DNA of 64,000 nt, taken from contig JAZRFE010000032.1 in NCBI GenBank assembly GCA_045661205.1, positions 12,316 through 76,315 of the forward strand, written 5' to 3'. A model generated the notes under the pieces. That model was not told where the DNA came from, ran no database searches, and was given only the letters and a program-made list of their open reading frames with translations. Position 1 is the stretch's first letter; every line of letters starts with the position of its first letter. This stretch comes from HGM04593 sp045661205. Its GTDB lineage: Bacteria > Bacteroidota > Bacteroidia > Bacteroidales > Bacteroidaceae. The translations under genes and the position numbers were made by a program. Positions 61,119-64,000 of this stretch are shown here, piece after piece.

Positions 61119-62216
61119 TTATTTGACTTTTGAGCGCATTTTTCGCGACAGCCACACATTGAACAACACCCACACGACAACATCCAACGAAAGAAGAATA
61201 TTGACATTTATATAGGGTGAAAGCATTATATTAACAGCTGTAAAAATTATCGAGCAGATAATTATGGTTATCATCGTCAGACGGGGAGTCATGCCGATGG
61301 CTATCAACTTATGATGAATGTGAGTTTTGTCGGGGAGGAAGGGGTTATTGCCACGACGTATTCTTCCCAAGAACACGCGAACAACATCGAAACAGGGAAC
61401 AATCAACGGCGCGGAAGCAACCACCAACGGGTTTACACCCTGCATATCGACAGCCTTGTGCGAACAAAGTTTGAGCGCAAGGAAGCAGAGCAAAATACCG
61501 ATTGTCAGAGCACCTGTATCGCCCATGAATATTTTCTGCTGTTTCTCGGCCTTTCCGAACACGTTGTAATAGAAGAACTGCACCACAGCACCCAATGTAG
61601 CGAATGCTATGAGAGAATAGACATATTCACCCATCAGGTAGAACATTGTTCCGTAGAAAAGCAATGCCACACCACTGAGACCCGAAGCAAGGCCATCGAC
61701 ACCATCGATAAGATTGATGGCATTTATCACAAACACCACAAGAACCATGGTGAACAGCATGCCGAACCATGTGTATAGCTCACCGCAACACATCAGGCCG
61801 TAGAAGTCGTGCATATATACTCCCGATGCGATAAACATCACCGCACACAGTATCTGCACAACAAACTTCGCTCTGTATTTCACACCCACAAGGTCATCGG
61901 CAAGACCCACCAGATAGAGCATGATGACAGCACATATAAGGAAAGCCACCGGCTTTATTTCCACCAACAACACATTCAGATAGGCGGTATTGTCAATTGC
62001 GAGAGTCACTCCAAGGAGCAAAGCGGTAGAGAAGAGCACCACGGGAGCAAACGCCATTCCGCCCAAACGCGGAACCGCAGTATGGTGGATTTTACGCTCG
62101 TCGGGCATATCAAACAACGATTTACGAAATGCAATCAGAAGAATCTGCGGAATGAGGATACCTGCGCAAATAACACTGCACAGAAAAACCGCTACTACAC
62201 TTAAACTCCAAAACAT
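61119..62216 (-). CDS. wecA: Undecaprenyl-phosphate GlcNAc-1-phosphate transferase (WecA/TagO family)
   Basis: A 365-residue membrane enzyme with about ten hydrophobic segments. The family's acidic motifs are LVGLADDLVGVKYRAK and NAINLIDGVDGLASG, with HIHHKL near the C-terminus. It starts repeat-unit synthesis by moving GlcNAc-1-P (or a related HexNAc-1-P) to undecaprenyl phosphate. Adjacent to wza but with its own promoter box, it may also serve other glycans. Confidence 0.92.
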   Translation of the reverse strand: MFWSLSVVAVFLCSVICAGILIPQILLIAFRKSLFDMPDERKIHHTAVPRLGGMAFAPVVLFSTALLLGVTLAIDNTAYLNVLLVEIKPVAFLICAVIMLYLVGLADDLVGVKYRAKFVVQILCAVMFIASGVYMHDFYGLMCCGELYTWFGMLFTMVLVVFVINAINLIDGVDGLASGLSGVALLFYGTMFYLMGEYVYSLIAFATLGAVVQFFYYNVFGKAEKQQKIFMGDTGALTIGILLCFLALKLCSHKAVDMQGVNPLVVASAPLIVPCFDVVRVFLGRIRRGNNPFLPDKTHIHHKLIAIGMTPRLTMITIIICSIIFTAVNIMLSPYINVNILLSLDVVVWVLFNVWLSRKMRSKVK

Positions 62217-62543
62217 AAACTTAATATCTATTGATAATAATTACCATTTTTCTTAATCATTCCCCGACACGCACAACACACACAATAGTGCCACAAAAGA
62301 GCTGGGAATACAAAATTTAAACAGACACATTTGTCAGTTTCATGCAAAAGTAACACTTTTTATTCATATTTCCCAATATCAATTAACAATATTTTTTTAA
62401 AAGAGGAGTCTTGCAAAAAATAAATTTTCTTAAAATTAACACCAACCTCATAGCAAACAGTCAAACTGCGCTTTTTGTTCGCACAAATGTGTTAAATTTA
62501 ACAATAATTATAAATAAAACAGCAACAGAGCATTCACACCCCG
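62217..62543. other. 327-bp intergenic region ahead of wecA
   Basis: AT-rich with no supported gene. It contains the wecA -7 box (62345-62352), an inverted repeat TGCG/CGCA (62467-62483) and a 14-bp perfect palindrome at 62490-62503 (TGTTAAATTTAACA), close behind the FKBP gene. Confidence 0.5.
62345..62377 (-). promoter_or_regulatory. Promoter for wecA
   Basis: Minus strand TACTTTTG (62345-62352) fits the -7 box; ATTG (62374-62377) is 21 nt upstream, three of four matches. The leader to wecA would be about 120 nt. Confidence 0.45.
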
Positions 62544-62942
62544 TCAGGAAATCCCCAAAAGCTCTATCTCGAACACGAGCGTAGAGCATCCCGGAATTGG
62601 GCCGCATGCGCGACGACCATAACCAAGTTCCTGGGGAATATACACCACCCACCTGTCACCAATATGCATATTCAGCAAAGCCATTGAAAATCCCTCAATA
62701 AGGCCATTTACACGAAAGGCCTCGGGACAACCACGTTTCCACGAATTGTCAAATTCACGGCCATCGATCAGCGTCCCACGATAATGAACAGTCACCACGC
62801 TGTTAGGCTTCACAACACCCTTGCCGTCACCGGTGTTCACAACACGATACAATATACCACCAACACTATTGGTACCATCAGAGGCTCGCATCTCCTCGAA
62901 AAAGGCATCATTCTTCAATTTATACTCCTCTTTACGTGCCAT
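62544..62942 (-). CDS. FKBP-type peptidyl-prolyl isomerase
   Basis: A 132-residue single FKBP domain. SVVTVHYRGTLIDGREFDNSW, SMALLNMHIGDRWVVYIPQE and GPIPGCSTLVFEIELL are the family segments. No signal peptide is seen with the start at 62942 (MARKEEYKL), so a cytoplasmic folding helper is likely; a start five codons earlier does not add one. It ends 27 nt after the DUF454 gene begins its neighbour unit on the same strand. Confidence 0.92.
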   Translation of the reverse strand: MARKEEYKLKNDAFFEEMRASDGTNSVGGILYRVVNTGDGKGVVKPNSVVTVHYRGTLIDGREFDNSWKRGCPEAFRVNGLIEGFSMALLNMHIGDRWVVYIPQELGYGRRACGPIPGCSTLVFEIELLGIS

Positions 62943-62969
62943 AGCCACAAAAATCACAATTTACAAATT

Positions 62970-63338
62970 CTACTTTTTCAAAGTCTTATAGTGCAGAATG
63001 TGAATGGTGATACCCACCGCAAGCAACACAAAAAACAGACGCATACACAAGCCATGCGCAACAAAAGCGGCGCAATAGAGCAACGTCACCCACACGAGCG
63101 TGACGGAAACCACCTTAATGCGCAGAGGGATAGCATTATTCTCCCTGAAATTTCGTATATAAGTACCCAAATGAGGGTGAGCTATCAGCCAATCATACAA
63201 CCGTGGCGAACCACGAAAATAGAGTGCAGCAGCAAGCAACAGAAAAGGCGTGGTGGGCAACAGCGGCAGAAAAATTCCCACCACCCCAAGCCCCAGCGAC
63301 ACACTGCCGAGAATTATCAGCAACACCTTCATCTTCAA
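62970..63338 (-). CDS. DUF454 (YbaN-like) inner-membrane protein
   Basis: A 122-residue protein with three to four hydrophobic segments. LGSVSLGLGVVGIFLPLLPTTPFLLLA is the family's N-terminal pattern (positions about 10-36), and LAAALYFRGSPRLYDWL follows. Function unknown. It lies 9 nt after the NifX-like gene and 27 nt before the FKBP gene, so the three probably form an operon. Confidence 0.88.
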   Translation of the reverse strand: MKMKVLLIILGSVSLGLGVVGIFLPLLPTTPFLLLAAALYFRGSPRLYDWLIAHPHLGTYIRNFRENNAIPLRIKVVSVTLVWVTLLYCAAFVAHGLCMRLFFVLLAVGITIHILHYKTLKK

Positions 63339-63347
63339 ACAAGCACA

Positions 63348-63764
63348 CTACTGCTTTTTAACCTTGCCCGCATATCCGATAATCACATTCGACGCATGAG
63401 AATGCCCTGCACACTCGTGTCCCTCGTCGTGAGCCGAGCATGCGATACCCGAGTCATCGATATCTCCTGCAAGATATGCCTTGACAAGCGCATCGACCTC
63501 GCCACTGCAACCACGCACCACCTTGATGTTATGCGCCGAAAGCTTGTTAAGAGCACCCATACCCATACTACCCGCCAGCATCACCTCTACACCGGCAGCC
63601 TGCAAATCGGCAGCAATACCCGACTTACATCCACACCCCTGAGGGGATGGCATCGACACACGCTCAACAACTTCTTTATCGAGAATGGTAAAAACAGTAT
63701 AATGGTCACAATGACCGAAGTGATTATCCACCTGACCATCCTTTGTAGGAACAGCTATTTTCAT
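63348..63764 (-). CDS. NifX/NifB-type iron-molybdenum cluster-binding domain protein
   Basis: A 138-residue protein of the dinitrogenase FeMo-cofactor family. IAVPTKDGQVDNHFGHCDHYTVF and VEVMLAGSMGMGALNKL are family segments. The C-terminus is rich in His and Cys (CSAHDEGHECAGHSH), likely metal-binding. No other nif genes are nearby, so a general role in Fe-S or metal handling is more probable than nitrogen fixation. First gene of a three-gene unit with a strong promoter match. Confidence 0.9.
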   Translation of the reverse strand: MKIAVPTKDGQVDNHFGHCDHYTVFTILDKEVVERVSMPSPQGCGCKSGIAADLQAAGVEVMLAGSMGMGALNKLSAHNIKVVRGCSGEVDALVKAYLAGDIDDSGIACSAHDEGHECAGHSHASNVIIGYAGKVKKQ

Positions 63765-63789
63765 AATAAAATAAAGTTAAACTATACTG

Positions 63790-63821
63790 CAAAAGTAACT
63801 ATAAATTACGAAACTCTCAAA
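63790..63821 (-). promoter_or_regulatory. Promoter for NifX-like gene operon
   Basis: Minus strand TACTTTTG (63790-63797) with TTTG (63818-63821) exactly 20 nt upstream, a full consensus match. The ATG is 26 nt downstream. Confidence 0.75.
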
Positions 63822-63830
63822 AGATATTTT

Positions 63831-63838
63831 TACTTTTG
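63831..63838 (+). promoter_or_regulatory. -7 box for the NUDIX gene
   Basis: Plus strand TACTTTTG fits TAnnTTTG, 34 nt before the ATG at 63872. The -33 position (TACG) does not match. Confidence 0.45.
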
Positions 63839-63871
63839 CCATAAACACTTTTTTAAAAAGATAGTAAACCT

Positions 63872-64000
63872 ATGGAAAAACTCAAATGGCTAGAGTGGGC
63901 AAAAGAACTACAGTTCATAGCACAAGCAGGAATAACATATAGCAAGGACCCATTTGACCTCGAACGTTTCGAGCGCATAAGAGAAATTTCGGCAGAAATA
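63872..64000 (+). CDS. NUDIX hydrolase, N-terminal part (cut by window end)
   Basis: ATG at 63872 opens a frame that runs off the window after 43 residues. KLKWLEWAKELQFIAQAG and YSKDPFDLERFERIREI match the helical N-terminal domain found before some NUDIX hydrolase domains (Nudix_hydro2 type). The catalytic NUDIX box would lie beyond the edge, so the enzyme call depends on that domain alone. Confidence 0.65.
   Translation, partial: MEKLKWLEWAKELQFIAQAGITYSKDPFDLERFERIREISAEI

Noticed and set aside
62784..63893. A 369-codon plus-strand frame
   Set aside because: It runs opposite to three small genes with recognised families (FKBP, DUF454, NifX-like) and is rich in His, Thr and Gln, as expected of an antisense reading.

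Overview
The window looks like a chromosomal segment of a member of the order Bacteroidales. The evidence is the repeated promoter signature of that group (TAnnTTTG at -7, sometimes TTTG at -33 with a 20-nt gap), the lack of strong Shine-Dalgarno sequences, a GH92 mannosidase, a DUF1460 amidase-like protein, the eight-gene order hisG-D-C-B-H-A-F-IE, type-3 ProS, and a Wza/Wzc/WecA-type surface-polysaccharide locus. I cannot name the genus. No tRNA, rRNA, insertion sequence, prophage or CRISPR array was seen.

Layout. 1-4.8 kb: three tandem paralogous AMP-forming acyl-CoA synthetases on the minus strand, the first cut by the window edge. 5.1-7.8 kb (plus): an OadA/PycB-type carboxyltransferase whose biotinyl-like domain has lost its lysine motif, and a DUF1460 protein. 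7.9-13.2 kb (minus): upp, uraA, a secreted GH92 glycosidase and an OmpA-type lipoprotein. 13.3-14.8 kb (plus): proS. 14.9-16.7 kb (minus): a LytTR response regulator and its LytS-type kinase, with a 21-bp-period direct repeat upstream. 17.2-18.4 kb (minus): a porin. 18.5-26.1 kb (minus): a complete histidine operon ending in a small lipoprotein gene and headed by a 15-residue leader peptide with five His codons and an attenuator. 26.1-30.4 kb (minus): epsC, cysK, maf, kdsC, a DUF2520 gene and a nitroreductase. 30.9-34.2 kb (plus): ftsE, lysC, lysA.

34.2-62.2 kb (minus) is a surface-polysaccharide locus of about 28 kb. From its promoter-proximal end it holds wecA, wza, wzc, a PHP-type tyrosine phosphatase, ugd, rfbA, rfbC, an acyltransferase, rfbD, rfbB, a second ugd, a UDP-glucuronate 4-epimerase, wzx, a GT2, a TupA-like ATP-grasp protein, wzy, two GT4 genes, a hexapeptide acetyltransferase, a sigma factor, a very acidic small protein, and the UDP-L-FucNAc module fnlA-wbuC-fnlB-fnlC-wbuB. 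Together these predict a Wzx/Wzy-dependent polymer built from WecA-primed GlcNAc, L-FucNAc, L-rhamnose, glucuronate/galacturonate and possibly an amino-acid or acetyl decoration. The central part (about 40.8-48.3 kb) and the acyltransferase at 53-54 kb are visibly AT-rich against their surroundings, as expected of exchangeable serotype cassettes. 62.5-64 kb: an FKBP-type isomerase, a DUF454 membrane protein, a NifX-like protein and the start of a NUDIX hydrolase.

The clearest item beyond ordinary genes is the his leader-peptide attenuator (25948-26070) with a matching promoter. Other points worth a look are the LytTR-type repeats, the lysine-less biotinyl domain, the sigma factor embedded in the polysaccharide locus, and the dyad over the wza promoter.
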